Notes: a model not told the origin generated them from the sequence alone. A stretch of DNA of 64,000 bases from Desulfoglaeba alkanexedens ALDC (GCF_005377625.1 NZ_CP040098.1:1977501-2041500), one strand, 5' to 3'; positions 1 to 7,835 are shown, numbered from the stretch's first letter. Translations and numbers: made by a program.

Positions 1-464
1 GCAAGGCCTTCGCATTGTTCGGGGCGTTCGTGCTCCTTCCCCGGCTGTTCAAGGACTATCTTTTCAACTTCTGCTCCCCGTTTATCTACACCACGACTCT
101 TCCCGAGGCTCACGCCGCCTCGGCCCTGGACCTCCTCGACATCGTCGAAAAGAGCGAAGACAGAAGGTCCCACCTCGCCGATATGAGCCGACTCATGCGA
201 CGGAGACTCCGTGAGGAGGGTTTCAAAGTCTCCGGGGACGCCCACATCCTGGCCCTCGAGATCGGAGACGAAAACAAGGCGGTCCGGGTGTCCCGAAAGC
301 TCCTCGAAAACGGGATCTACGCTCTTCCGGCGCGGTACCCGACGGTGCCCTTGAAACAGGCCATTATCCGGATCGGAATGACGGCCCTGCACCGGGAAGA
401 GGACATCCGGCTGTTTGTGGACACAGTGAGGAGAATCTGCGATGAGCTCGAATCAAGAACCTGA
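1..464 (+). CDS. bioF: 8-amino-7-oxononanoate synthase (BioF), C-terminal fragment
   Basis: The reading frame is open from base 3 to the stop at 464, so the N-terminal part lies before the window. The first visible residues, KAFALFGAF, correspond to the PLP-lysine segment of alpha-oxoamine synthases (S-K-A-x-G-x-x-G-G), and the rest (YTTTLPEAHAASALDLLD, later IRIGMTALHREEDI) follows the C-terminal half of that fold. BioF condenses pimeloyl-ACP/CoA with alanine in the cytoplasm in biotin synthesis. The stop overlaps the start of bioD by 23 bases, so the two are translationally coupled, which favours BioF over the related 2-amino-3-ketobutyrate CoA ligase. Confidence 0.85.
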   Translation, partial: KAFALFGAFVLLPRLFKDYLFNFCSPFIYTTTLPEAHAASALDLLDIVEKSEDRRSHLADMSRLMRRRLREEGFKVSGDAHILALEIGDENKAVRVSRKLLENGIYALPARYPTVPLKQAIIRIGMTALHREEDIRLFVDTVRRICDELESRT

Positions 465-1164
465 AATTCTCTTCGTGGTGGGGACGGACACGGGTATCGG
501 CAAGACCGTCCTATCCCTGCTTCTCATGCAGTTTTTCTTTGCCAAAGGTCTCAAACCCTTCTACCTCAAACCCGTCCAGACGGGATGCCGCGACCCTTAC
601 GACACCGACAGCGACGCACGGTTCGTCTACAAACACGTGGAGGCTCTCCGGAGTCGCGACCCGGCCGAATCGGTGATTTATTGCTTCCGGGAGCCCAAGG
701 CGCCCTACTTTGCCGCCCGCAACGAAGAATGCACCATCGATCCCCGGGTGATTCGAAAGGTGGTGGAGGAAAAACGGCTTGATCACTCCCCGTTGGTGCT
801 CGAGGCGGCAGGTGGGATCCTGGTTCCCATGACCTCCACCCAACATGGGATCGACCTGGCGGCCGAAACGGGTGCCCGGCCCGTCCTCGCCGCCCGATCC
901 GCCCTGGGAACCATCAATCACACGCTCCTTACCCTTGAGGTCCTTCGAGCCAGGAACCTCGAGCCCTTGGGCATTGTGTTCATCGACCCCTTCGACCCCT
1001 GCACCCCCAGGGACCTGGTCGAGGAAAACATGGAAGCCGTCCGGGATTTCGGCGGGATCCGCGTGGCGGGAGTCATTCCCCGGATTCCGGATTTCTCGAA
1101 CCCGCCGGGGGAGTGCTTCGAAATCCTGAGACGCATGTTTACCCGGGAACGGTTCTCGCCTTGA
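442..1164 (+). CDS. bioD: ATP-dependent dethiobiotin synthetase BioD
   Basis: The 240-residue protein has the BioD P-loop near its N-terminus (FVVGTDTGIGKT, Lys21), the substrate segment LKPVQTGC and the EAAGGILVPM segment of the dethiobiotin synthetase family. It closes the ureido ring of dethiobiotin from 7,8-diaminopelargonic acid, CO2 and ATP. Length is normal for the family. The start overlaps bioF by 23 bases. No further biotin gene follows; the catabolic island on the opposite strand begins about 300 bases later, so the operon may have been cut here. Confidence 0.95.
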   Translation: MSSNQEPEILFVVGTDTGIGKTVLSLLLMQFFFAKGLKPFYLKPVQTGCRDPYDTDSDARFVYKHVEALRSRDPAESVIYCFREPKAPYFAARNEECTIDPRVIRKVVEEKRLDHSPLVLEAAGGILVPMTSTQHGIDLAAETGARPVLAARSALGTINHTLLTLEVLRARNLEPLGIVFIDPFDPCTPRDLVEENMEAVRDFGGIRVAGVIPRIPDFSNPPGECFEILRRMFTRERFSP

Positions 1165-1475
1165 TCCCCCGCCCGCCCCAGCCTGTGACCCGTGGGCGGA
1201 TAGAGATTTCCGCCCCCGGCGGGGAGCAGCCCTTAAGGCCTTGAAATCGCCCAACGAAAGGAGACCATCGTGCCCCTCAAACCGGCTTCCGATGAACCCC
1301 CCGCCAGAGTCCGTCCGCCCCGGTGCGCAACCCGTATATCCTGAACTTCTCCAAGGCCTCTCTGCCTATGATGATGGAACACTCATTCCAGGATAAATTA
1401 TTGTAAAAGGTGGAAGGGCGAGCTCGACCGCCTCATCCTTCGAAGTGTTTTTTCGCCAGTACAGAGAGTATGTTT
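1165..1475. other. Intergenic junction between biotin genes and the alkane island
   Basis: No gene of normal size is supported. A G-rich Shine-Dalgarno-like stretch precedes a GTG at 1270 that opens a frame of about 24 codons, and a second short frame from 1322 (V-R-N-P-Y-I-L-N-F-S-K...) runs 27 codons to a TAA near 1405. Both look like remnants or chance frames. Convergent transcription ends here (bioD from the left, MoxR from the right), but I see no clear hairpin terminator. Confidence 0.4.
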
Positions 1476-2360
1476 TCATTGGAAAACCTTTTCCGTAGCC
1501 GGGGAGCTCTCGGGAACATACACGACATATCGGTCCAACTCCGCTTCCGTATCCTGCGTTTGAACGTGTACCGATAGAAGCAGGGATTCGAGAGCATCCC
1601 TGGAAATCTGGAGACTGTAGACGAGCGCCTCGCGCAAAGAGGCCCCTAAAGAAACCAGTTCCGCAATCATCAGGCTGTGCCTTATGGAAACGCTGACACC
1701 GGCTTGCTCATTGGTCCTGATATGGTTGATCACATTCAAGATCCGGTCTGCTCCGGACTCCGATAATCCCGTCTTTCTCACCAAGACCTGCTTTTCAACT
1801 TCATGAGGCAAGTACTCGAGCTGAATATAATAGAACCGGTCCCTCAGAGCCGCGTCGATCTCCTCGACCCCGGTAAACTTCTCTCCCTCGTTCATGGTGG
1901 CGAAGAATATAACTCCGGGCGCCACCTTTACGGTTCCCAGCTCATCGATCCAGATGCTGCGATCCTCGGAAAGCACGGAAAAAAGCTCGTTCAAGGCATG
2001 AGGCGTCTCGGAGCGGTTGATTTCCTCGAGATGTATCACGCAACCCGGAGTCTGTATGGCCTTGGAGAACAGAAACTCCTTGAAATAGGTTTCACCGGAT
2101 TGGAGCCTCTGTTGGCCGAAGAGCTGTCCCGATTCGGCCAGGAGCCCCACCTGGAACGTAGCCAAAGGTCTCCCGTAAATAGCGGCAAACTGCCTTACGA
2201 GGGACGACTTGCCACAGCCCTGGCTTCCCGTCACCATTATGTTGACAGGATGCCGCTCTGAAAGCCGCGCGAACCGTTCCAGATTGACCCTGTCTCGTTC
2301 AAGAATAAAAAAATCCGGATCGAGATTGGGTATTCGTAAATGCTTTTCCGAAGACATCAC
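1476..2360 (-). CDS. MoxR-family AAA+ ATPase (BssE-like), distal copy
   Basis: This 294-residue AAA+ protein has Walker A (GSQGCGKSS, residues 45-53), a Walker B-like segment HLEEIN (110-115, with Glu where Asp is usual), sensor-1 FATMNEGE and arginine-finger region ALRDRFY. It is a close paralogue of the ATPase encoded at 6023-6868. MoxR ATPases act with VWA proteins as metal-insertion or remodelling chaperones; in toluene operons the equivalent gene (bssE) accompanies benzylsuccinate synthase. It is the last gene of the alkylsuccinate synthase operon, downstream of the 173-residue unknown. A role in maturing or re-activating the glycyl-radical enzyme is inference. Confidence 0.85.
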   Translation of the reverse strand: MMSSEKHLRIPNLDPDFFILERDRVNLERFARLSERHPVNIMVTGSQGCGKSSLVRQFAAIYGRPLATFQVGLLAESGQLFGQQRLQSGETYFKEFLFSKAIQTPGCVIHLEEINRSETPHALNELFSVLSEDRSIWIDELGTVKVAPGVIFFATMNEGEKFTGVEEIDAALRDRFYYIQLEYLPHEVEKQVLVRKTGLSESGADRILNVINHIRTNEQAGVSVSIRHSLMIAELVSLGASLREALVYSLQISRDALESLLLSVHVQTQDTEAELDRYVVYVPESSPATEKVFQ

Positions 2361-2406
2361 AACAATGACCTCGCGTTAGAAGCTGAAAATGTGGCTCACA
2401 CCGCCC

Positions 2407-2928
2407 TTATTGTTCCCATGGCTCAAATATTTCGTCCGGATGATCGAAAATGCGCCCGAGTCTCATTCGGGCATCCTCTCTAGCGGCGGCGGCCGTCTCC
2501 TCATCGAAGCCTTTCGATCTGATCCAACGCTCCAGCAATCGTCCTCCCGGCATCCACAGCTCCATGGTTTCCTTTTCCGTAACCCAGGCTTTGAGCTGAA
2601 CGCCGAAGCCGCTGAGTATCCGCCAAACCTTTTCCCTGTCTCGCCGGTCGCAGTAAACCATCATGACACACTCTTCGATACCCAGGTTGACCGACGGACG
2701 ACGATCATATTTGATACAGGGTATTGTTCCCCTCTCTACAAACGGATTCAGCTTATGAGCCAATTCATCGAGCCACAACCTATCGCCCAGCACAATCCAC
2801 TTTCCCCAGAACGCCAGCATTTCACCGTTGGTGAGGTCGCGTCCGTTGTAGACCGTGTACTTTTTACCCCGGAAAATGTCGGGATGATACACAAAGATAA
2901 AGTGTGATCGGGGGTCATCGACTATCAT
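2407..2928 (-). CDS. Conserved-looking 173-residue protein of unknown function
   Basis: I do not recognise the family. The protein is hydrophilic, with no signal peptide or membrane segment, contains three Cys and many Trp (IVLGDRLWLDELAHKLNPF, MELWMPGGRLLERW), and ends EIFEPWEQ. It lies 46 bases upstream of the distal MoxR gene in the same direction, so it may be that ATPase's partner. The N-terminus is uncertain: the frame stays open for about 14 codons upstream of the ATG with acidic coding-like residues but without another start codon, and no strong ribosome-binding site precedes the ATG. Confidence 0.6.
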   Translation of the reverse strand: MIVDDPRSHFIFVYHPDIFRGKKYTVYNGRDLTNGEMLAFWGKWIVLGDRLWLDELAHKLNPFVERGTIPCIKYDRRPSVNLGIEECVMMVYCDRRDREKVWRILSGFGVQLKAWVTEKETMELWMPGGRLLERWIRSKGFDEETAAAAREDARMRLGRIFDHPDEIFEPWEQ

Positions 2929-3016
2929 ATAATATGCGTCGTCCTCGCTACCGTCAGGGGATTTCGCTTACACCTGTTGCATAAACGCTATATGACCACA
3001 ACCCTTTTGGGTTGGC

Positions 3017-3289
3017 TCATCCACCAGCCGCCAAGGGGATGATGGAGATTTCATCCCCGTCACCGACGGTCGTTTGCAGGCCGTTCAAAGAACCGATATT
3101 GTCCCCGTTGAGAAATATCAACACCCGCCCCGTTGCCCCTTCTTCGTCAATAAGCCGGTCACATATGCCAGGATGAGCGACGTTGAGATCCTCAATACAC
3201 TCGGCAATGTTACTGCCCGTACAGGTAACCACATCCTTGCCATCGAACCATTTTCTGAGAGAGCCTGGGACCCTCACTTTCACCGCCAT
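3017..3289 (-). CDS. MoaD/ThiS-like ubiquitin-fold sulfur-carrier protein
   Basis: The 90-residue product starts MAVKVRVPGSLRKWFDG and ends IIPLAAGG. The beta-grasp pattern, the GDGDEISIIP segment and the terminal Gly-Gly are the marks of MoaD/ThiS sulfur carriers, whose C-terminal glycine is adenylated and thiocarboxylated by an E1-like enzyme. The ATG at 3289 is preceded by GGGAG, better than upstream alternatives in the open frame. No ThiF/MoeB-type activating enzyme is in the window. Its presence inside an alkylsuccinate synthase operon is unexplained; molybdopterin, tungsten-cofactor or another sulfur-transfer job is possible. Confidence 0.8.
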   Translation of the reverse strand: MAVKVRVPGSLRKWFDGKDVVTCTGSNIAECIEDLNVAHPGICDRLIDEEGATGRVLIFLNGDNIGSLNGLQTTVGDGDEISIIPLAAGG

Positions 3290-3402
3290 CGCCAACTCCC
3301 GGCCGAAAGAGATCAACCATGAACAACGGGCTTGCGGCAGAGGAAGACGAAGCCGCAGCACGAAACCTGCGTACGCCTCTACTCTGAAGCGCCGAACCGT
3401 TG

Positions 3403-3816
3403 TTAGATTTCCTGGCCCAGATCAATAATGGGCCTCACCTTGAGGACCTCGAAGATCGCAAGATGCTTGAGCATGTCCGCCGCATCACCCACTCTGGCAC
3501 GGATCCCGGCTTTAATCTGCTCGAAACGCTCTCCAGTGTCCTCCATCGCGCGCAACCGCAGGTAAACGCGGCATCCCTCGGCCTGTAAGCCACCTTTTCC
3601 AGGTACGTAAACCAGGAGCGCCGCACGCGGATTTTCGCGCAGGTTGGCACACGTCGTGTTTTCCCCCAACATGAGCATCACAGTGGAATCGTCGACGGCC
3701 ATCACGGAGCCGAACACCGCTATGTTGTTCTCCCCAGCCTTGTTGGATGTGCTCAGCACATTCAACCTTTCCTCCCGCGACAGGTACTCGCTGGCCTTTT
3801 CACTCAGCTTGCTCAT
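3403..3816 (-). CDS. Pyridoxamine-5'-phosphate-oxidase-like FMN-binding protein
   Basis: The 137-residue protein has the split-barrel flavin-binding pattern: a helical start (MSKLSEKASEYLSREERLNV), then LSTSNKAGENNIAVFGSV, DSTVMLML, CANLRENPRAALLVYVPG and a C-terminal strand. It belongs to the general PNPOx-like/flavin-reductase superfamily and would bind FMN, F420 or a related cofactor in the cytoplasm. The ATG at 3816 has GGAGG eight bases upstream; the GTG nine bases earlier sits on that site and is rejected. It lies between the SCP2-like and MoaD-like genes, same direction. Substrate unknown. Confidence 0.8.
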   Translation of the reverse strand: MSKLSEKASEYLSREERLNVLSTSNKAGENNIAVFGSVMAVDDSTVMLMLGENTTCANLRENPRAALLVYVPGKGGLQAEGCRVYLRLRAMEDTGERFEQIKAGIRARVGDAADMLKHLAIFEVLKVRPIIDLGQEI

Positions 3817-3835
3817 CCTCGCCACCTCCTCCGGT

Positions 3836-4225
3836 CTATGACACGGAACCCACCACTTCGATGAATCTGCTCACTGCTCCCAAGTTGCCGGTTAGCTTGG
3901 CGACGGAGCCTTTCTTCAATTTAAGCGATCCCATTGTGAGAGCCATCACGACGTTCTTTTTCCCCGCGAAAACTTCCTTGAAGGTTCCTGCCTTGCCCTC
4001 CAGAATAATATCGACATCCTCGTCCGGTCTGGGTCCGTACCAGTTCGGCTCCGCGCTGGGGAGCCACATTCCGAAAGCCATGTCCTTATCGGCACCGCCT
4101 TTAGGATCTTTCAGAACCTTGAGGTGCAGCCCGCTGTCAAATCCTTCGCCTTTCCGTTGGAACTCGTCATCCGCCTTCAGCGCATCCACCACTGCATTGA
4201 ACCACTCTTCACTGAACATTTTCAT
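3836..4225 (-). CDS. SCP2-like lipid-binding domain protein
   Basis: The 129-residue product (start MKMFSEEWFNAVVDALKADDEFQ) has the sterol-carrier-protein-2 pattern: an N-terminal helix, a beta sheet ending DVDIILEGKAGTFKEVFAGKK, and a C-terminal helical part with MGSLKLKKGSVAKLTGNLGAVSRFIEVV. SCP2 folds carry a hydrophobic tunnel for fatty acyl chains or sterols. The ATG at 4225 has an AGGAGAT site nine bases upstream; the longer open frame to 4351 lacks one. Its position in an alkane-activating operon suggests that it may bind the alkane or the alkylsuccinate, which is inference. Confidence 0.8.
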   Translation of the reverse strand: MKMFSEEWFNAVVDALKADDEFQRKGEGFDSGLHLKVLKDPKGGADKDMAFGMWLPSAEPNWYGPRPDEDVDIILEGKAGTFKEVFAGKKNVVMALTMGSLKLKKGSVAKLTGNLGAVSRFIEVVGSVS

Positions 4226-4275
4226 CGTCGATCTCCTTCTGTCAATTCCCCCCGATTGATCCCAATCGGTCAAAC

Positions 4276-6057
4276 TCACACAACAGATGCCTTCTGCCTT
4301 ACCGGGCGAGAACCGGCCATAAGCGCTTTTGCTTCGCCCAGAAGCGTCCACTTGAGAAGATGTTCAATCGCGCCGGGTAACTGGCCGAAATGATCGAGAA
4401 ACTGAATTCCGTTGCCGTACTGCTCCACCATTGCCTCACGGTCCTTACAGGCGACCCCAAGGGTCACAAGATGAATCCTCTCCGCAAGGCAGTGATCGAT
4501 TCCAATTTGGACGTCACATCCGAAGTTCGACTCCCCGTCCGTCACATGGATAATAAACCTTCTCCTGGCATCCTTGGGCATGAAGTAAGCAGCGGCAATG
4601 AGGGCTTGTCCAGACGCCGTTTGACCGCTCGGAGGTATTGAAAGTACGCGCTTGCCGTCGAGCAGGCTGGAGAGCATGCAAACCCCGTCCACCTCGAAAT
4701 ACCCGAAGGCCTGAAGCCTGTTGCGGAAACCATGAAAGGCCTTGTGCAGAGTGGCAAGAATACTTTCCACCATCCTCCAGCGTGCTCCGGCCATGGAGCC
4801 GCTGGCATCAACCAACAGACAAATATTCCAGTCAAGATTGGGCAGCGCCTGCCTGTCGAAAAAGCATCGCCCATTCACCGGCGCTCTATGCAGCCTCCGA
4901 CGATCCACTCTTCCTGAAGTAAGTCCCCGGTTAAACACCGTTACACGTTCCGCGTAGCTTTGGAGCACACCTTGAATGCGCCCGATCATTCTAGGATCGA
5001 CGACCGGGCTGATCGGATTATTGAAATCCCACCGGGACGTGGGAACGACGTCGGGATTGTCCGCGCCGGCCACCTTGCGAATAATGGGCGTTATGTCCGC
5101 TGAATGGGCGGCGAGCTTCTCCTCAATGTCTTGAGCCAGATTGGCAGAAAGGCGGGTCTGAACCTTTCTTTTTCTCCTGATTGGACGCACCTTTTCGGAA
5201 CCGTCCCGTGGATACCATAAAAGCGACATGTCGAGGATTTTCCATCCCTCCACATGGGGCGCGATTTTCTTCCAGGTCTCAAGGTACAGCCGCGCCCTGA
5301 GTTCACATCGCCTGACAACTCCCCCCGACGCAAACCCGATGGACCGAAGTTCCCCCGTCGACTCATGGAGGAGGCGCAGCACCTGATCCATTTGTTCAAC
5401 GCCCGCCGATTTATTTTGTTCGAAGGCGCTCCGCCGCCAATGGTGCACAAGCCTGTCCAGACTGACAGCAATATCCCCAAGAAACGGCTCCTCCTGGCGA
5501 AGCTCCACCTCGCGGGCAAGCCGGACGTACTCACCAAGGATGTTCCGTTGGGAAAAGAGATCCACATAAATATCTTCCCCGGTATAGACAATCTTGTGAA
5601 AGGCGATCTTTTCCCGTACCGGCATGTCCGAGGTCGCCTCATGCGACTTCTTCCACACCAGCTCCGTCCATTCCTTTCGATGAAGGGCTTCATGGACCAC
5701 AATGCCCACCAGATAGTCGAACATCGAGGCGGGAATCGGATAGTCCCCCATGATAAGGCCCGGATCGAGCACGATGACGTCCGTGTCGTCCCTCGACATA
5801 CCAGCCCATTCTATGCGCCCGACGTTATGGCCAACGTGCCCGGCAACCTTCTCCAATGCCCGGAGTGCATAGGCCAGTTCCGAGGATTCGAGCTGGGATA
5901 TGTTCCTGCGCCAGTACCGGGAGAGCCCGGCGGCCCCCGCCTCATCGATAAGCCGGTCCAACCGCCTCGCATCGTCTCCGGCGGTGGGCCCCGGGATTTT
6001 AGCCATTGCCGGCTTGAACCAATCAGTAGATTTGATAACCGGTTTCGGTGCGCGCAT
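4276..6057 (-). CDS. VWA-domain protein with N-terminal HEXXH metallopeptidase-like domain (BssF/CobT-like partner of MoxR)
   Basis: The protein is about 593 residues from the ATG at 6057 (GGGGA upstream; an ATG at 6078 is also open). The N-terminal half contains VVHEALHRKEW, a HEXXH zinc-site pattern as in DUF2201-type putative metallopeptidases. A basic linker (RPIRRKRKVQTRL) precedes a C-terminal von Willebrand A domain whose MIDAS motif DASGS is intact, with HVTDGESNFG further on. MoxR ATPases and VWA proteins work in pairs, and the gene overlaps the end of the proximal MoxR gene by 35 bases. It is expected to act as the adaptor of that ATPase on the alkylsuccinate synthase; the peptidase-like site may be structural. 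Confidence 0.85.
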   Translation of the reverse strand: MRAPKPVIKSTDWFKPAMAKIPGPTAGDDARRLDRLIDEAGAAGLSRYWRRNISQLESSELAYALRALEKVAGHVGHNVGRIEWAGMSRDDTDVIVLDPGLIMGDYPIPASMFDYLVGIVVHEALHRKEWTELVWKKSHEATSDMPVREKIAFHKIVYTGEDIYVDLFSQRNILGEYVRLAREVELRQEEPFLGDIAVSLDRLVHHWRRSAFEQNKSAGVEQMDQVLRLLHESTGELRSIGFASGGVVRRCELRARLYLETWKKIAPHVEGWKILDMSLLWYPRDGSEKVRPIRRKRKVQTRLSANLAQDIEEKLAAHSADITPIIRKVAGADNPDVVPTSRWDFNNPISPVVDPRMIGRIQGVLQSYAERVTVFNRGLTSGRVDRRRLHRAPVNGRCFFDRQALPNLDWNICLLVDASGSMAGARWRMVESILATLHKAFHGFRNRLQAFGYFEVDGVCMLSSLLDGKRVLSIPPSGQTASGQALIAAAYFMPKDARRRFIIHVTDGESNFGCDVQIGIDHCLAERIHLVTLGVACKDREAMVEQYGNGIQFLDHFGQLPGAIEHLLKWTLLGEAKALMAGSRPVRQKASVV

Positions 6058-6868
6058 CTTTTTTCCCCAATTGCACATGGAGCGAAAGCAGAATAGACTC
6101 CAGTAAGTCTCTACCCGCCTGAAGACTGTAAACGAAAGCGTCTTCGATGGATGCCCCCACTGCCACCATTTCGGCGATCATGAGCGTGTGGCGGGTCGAA
6201 ACGACCATCGGGTCCTTCGAATTGCTCCTCAGCTTGTTAGCCACATTGACGATTGTCAGTGCTTCCGCTTCAGGAATTCCGGTCTTGTAATGGAGAACCT
6301 TTGTTTCGACATCCACAGGCAAGTAATCCATGGCGGTGACATAGAAACGATCCCGCAAGGCGGCGTCCAATAACTCCGTACCTACGAATTCTTCTCCCTC
6401 ATTGAGGGTAGCCATGAAGACGACACCGTCGGCAACCCGTATGAGTCCAAGCTCGTCCAGCCAGACCTTCCGGTCTTCGGCCAGGACGGAAAAAAGCATG
6501 TTAAGCGCCTTCGGATGCTCGGGGCGGTTGATTTCCTCCAGGTGGATCACACAGCCCGGGGTTTGAATGGCTTGTGGAAACAAAAACTGCTGGTAGTAGG
6601 TTTCTCCGTCCTTTAAGCGGTGCTCGCCGAAAAGCTGACCCGGCTCCGAAAGGATCCCGATCTGGAAGGTTGCAAGCGGCCGCCGGTTGCGTGCAGCGAA
6701 CTGTTTCACGAGAGTCGATTTGCCACACCCCTGCTTGCCGGCGACCAGCACGTTCACAGGATGCCTTTGCGAAAGCATGGCAATCCGCTCCAGATTCTCC
6801 ACCACACTGTTTGGCAGGAAAAAGTGCTCTTCCGGCGCGGGAACGAGGCTGGAAAGATCGAATGTCAT
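6023..6868 (-). CDS. MoxR-family AAA+ ATPase (BssE-like), proximal copy
   Basis: This 281-residue AAA+ ATPase has Walker A AGKQGCGKST, a Walker B-like HLEEINRPEHP, sensor FMATLNEGE and the arginine-finger region DAALRDRFY. It shares long stretches with the copy at 1476-2360 (RHPVN, LATFQ, TPGCVIHLEEINR). AGGAGG lies 11 bases before the ATG. Its 3' end overlaps the start of the VWA gene, indicating coupled translation and a working MoxR/VWA pair. The bss operons of toluene degraders carry a similar ATPase after the synthase subunits. Confidence 0.88.
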   Translation of the reverse strand: MTFDLSSLVPAPEEHFFLPNSVVENLERIAMLSQRHPVNVLVAGKQGCGKSTLVKQFAARNRRPLATFQIGILSEPGQLFGEHRLKDGETYYQQFLFPQAIQTPGCVIHLEEINRPEHPKALNMLFSVLAEDRKVWLDELGLIRVADGVVFMATLNEGEEFVGTELLDAALRDRFYVTAMDYLPVDVETKVLHYKTGIPEAEALTIVNVANKLRSNSKDPMVVSTRHTLMIAEMVAVGASIEDAFVYSLQAGRDLLESILLSLHVQLGKKDARTETGYQIY

Positions 6869-6948
6869 TTTGTTGGGTTCCTCCTCTTTGAATTTGTCCG
6901 CACAAAGCCTTTATTCTTATTATCCATGGCCGATCCCTCGCCGTGGCT

Positions 6949-7302
6949 CTAATTCCCATAATCCTGCGGAAAAAGCTCCTGCCGCCGAGTTTTGAGGAAT
7001 GCATCGAGAGCCGATATGTTCCACCTCAGATTCATGCGCTTGAGCTTCCGCATAATCTCCCGCGCTTCGCCCAGAGCCTCGGGACCGCTGCATGCTGTAA
7101 TCGCCGCGAGACGTTTCGACATCTCTTTCATCTCTTCCTGCTCTTGTTCCAGGGCCTCATTCCTCGAGAAATTACAATGGTTCCCACACCTGGGACACTC
7201 GCGGAGGTCGGCCTCTCCGCAAGCCGGTCAGCCCGCCTTGCACAAGTACCTAAACTCGATGTATTCGGCCGTGAATCCGCATCTGTTACATGTAAGGTTC
7301 AT
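6949..7302 (-). CDS. AssB-like zinc-ribbon protein with in-frame TGA; candidate selenoprotein
   Basis: From the ATG at 7302 the frame reads 24 codons (CNRCGF at Cys5-Cys8, FRYLCKAG), meets TGA at 7230-7228, and continues without another stop to 6949. If TGA is selenocysteine the product has 117 residues with U25-P-A-C28-G followed by ECPRCG (Cys36, Cys39). The two Cys pairs needed for one zinc ribbon lie on opposite sides of the TGA, with nearly the spacing of the two pairs in AssB (7836-8060), and both share CGF-x-A and FRYL. After the TGA a GCGGAG/CTCCGC hairpin occurs at the place where bacterial SECIS elements lie. The C-terminal part is charged and helical. Alternatives are a nonsense mutation or sequencing error. 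The downstream half alone would start at an ATG at 7131 and lose all Cys motifs. Confidence 0.65.
7201..7220 (-). promoter_or_regulatory. Candidate bacterial SECIS hairpin after in-frame TGA
   Basis: Seven bases after the TGA, GCGGAG pairs with CTCCGC around AGGCCGAC. Letting the first A bulge adds a G-C pair and gives a small loop starting with G. Bacterial SECIS elements are stem-loops inside the coding sequence just downstream of UGA with a G among the first loop bases; the stem here is short and the loop is somewhat close to the TGA. Chance pairing in G+C-rich coding DNA is possible. Confidence 0.4.
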
Positions 7303-7360
7303 TTTGAATCTCCCGCGTGCAGCCGGGGGGGCGTGAAGCCCCCGGCGATACGAACAGGTC

Positions 7361-7738
7361 TTACGATTTGAATTGCCTCTGGGCACGCCGGAATTGCGGA
7401 TCCGCGCATTCAGTGGCATCCGTGTCAATAAATTCCAGCTGATCGTAATAGGGACACCTGGAAGCATCCATGTTGAACATGGTCATCATCCCGGCATCCC
7501 CTTCAAGAACGCACACCGGCGGGTCCGCGGCAAGGTTGCTTCCGACCTTCAGCACCGCGCAGAATCCCCTTCCATCAGAGGCCCATGCGTTCTCGGAGAA
7601 GTGCTTACATTTCCCGCAAGCCTTCTCGGGCAGTTTCTCCCGCTCCTCGAAGCCCTTCTTCGACTGCTCGCCCGTCAAACCCTTCCGCATTTCCTCCCAT
7701 TGACCCCGCCGGGAGGATCGTTTTTCCCTTGCAGCCAT
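7361..7738 (-). CDS. Small Cys-rich protein, probable accessory subunit of the alkylsuccinate synthase
   Basis: The 125-residue protein starts at an ATG with GGAGG seven bases upstream. After a basic, charged N-terminus it has CGKCKHFSENAW, GRGFCAVL, PPVCVLEG and CPYYDQLEF. The C-x2-C-K-x-F pattern resembles AssC, so it is likely an Fe-S or zinc-binding relative of the small BSS/ASS subunits; alkylsuccinate synthases (Mas of strain HxN1) are reported with more small subunits than BSS. It sits between assB and the TGA-containing zinc-ribbon gene. Its exact counterpart (MasB, AssE or other) I cannot decide. Confidence 0.7.
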   Translation of the reverse strand: MAAREKRSSRRGQWEEMRKGLTGEQSKKGFEEREKLPEKACGKCKHFSENAWASDGRGFCAVLKVGSNLAADPPVCVLEGDAGMMTMFNMDASRCPYYDQLEFIDTDATECADPQFRRAQRQFKS

Positions 7739-7835
7739 ATCACACCTCCATAAACGGCCCGTCCGGGAGAAGCCGCATGCGGGCGCTTCCCTCTTCTCGC
7801 GGCACCCGGAATGCCGAGCCCGGTTGACAAAAAAC

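Noticed and set aside
511-1254. 247-codon minus-strand frame opposite bioD
   Set aside because: It is a G+C-rich shadow of bioD with Arg/Gly-rich composition and no motifs.
1322-1405. Short frame V-R-N-P-Y-I-L-N-F-S-K... between bioD and the island
   Set aside because: The composition looks coding-like, but it is only 27 codons with no start site or family I recognise; at most a gene remnant.
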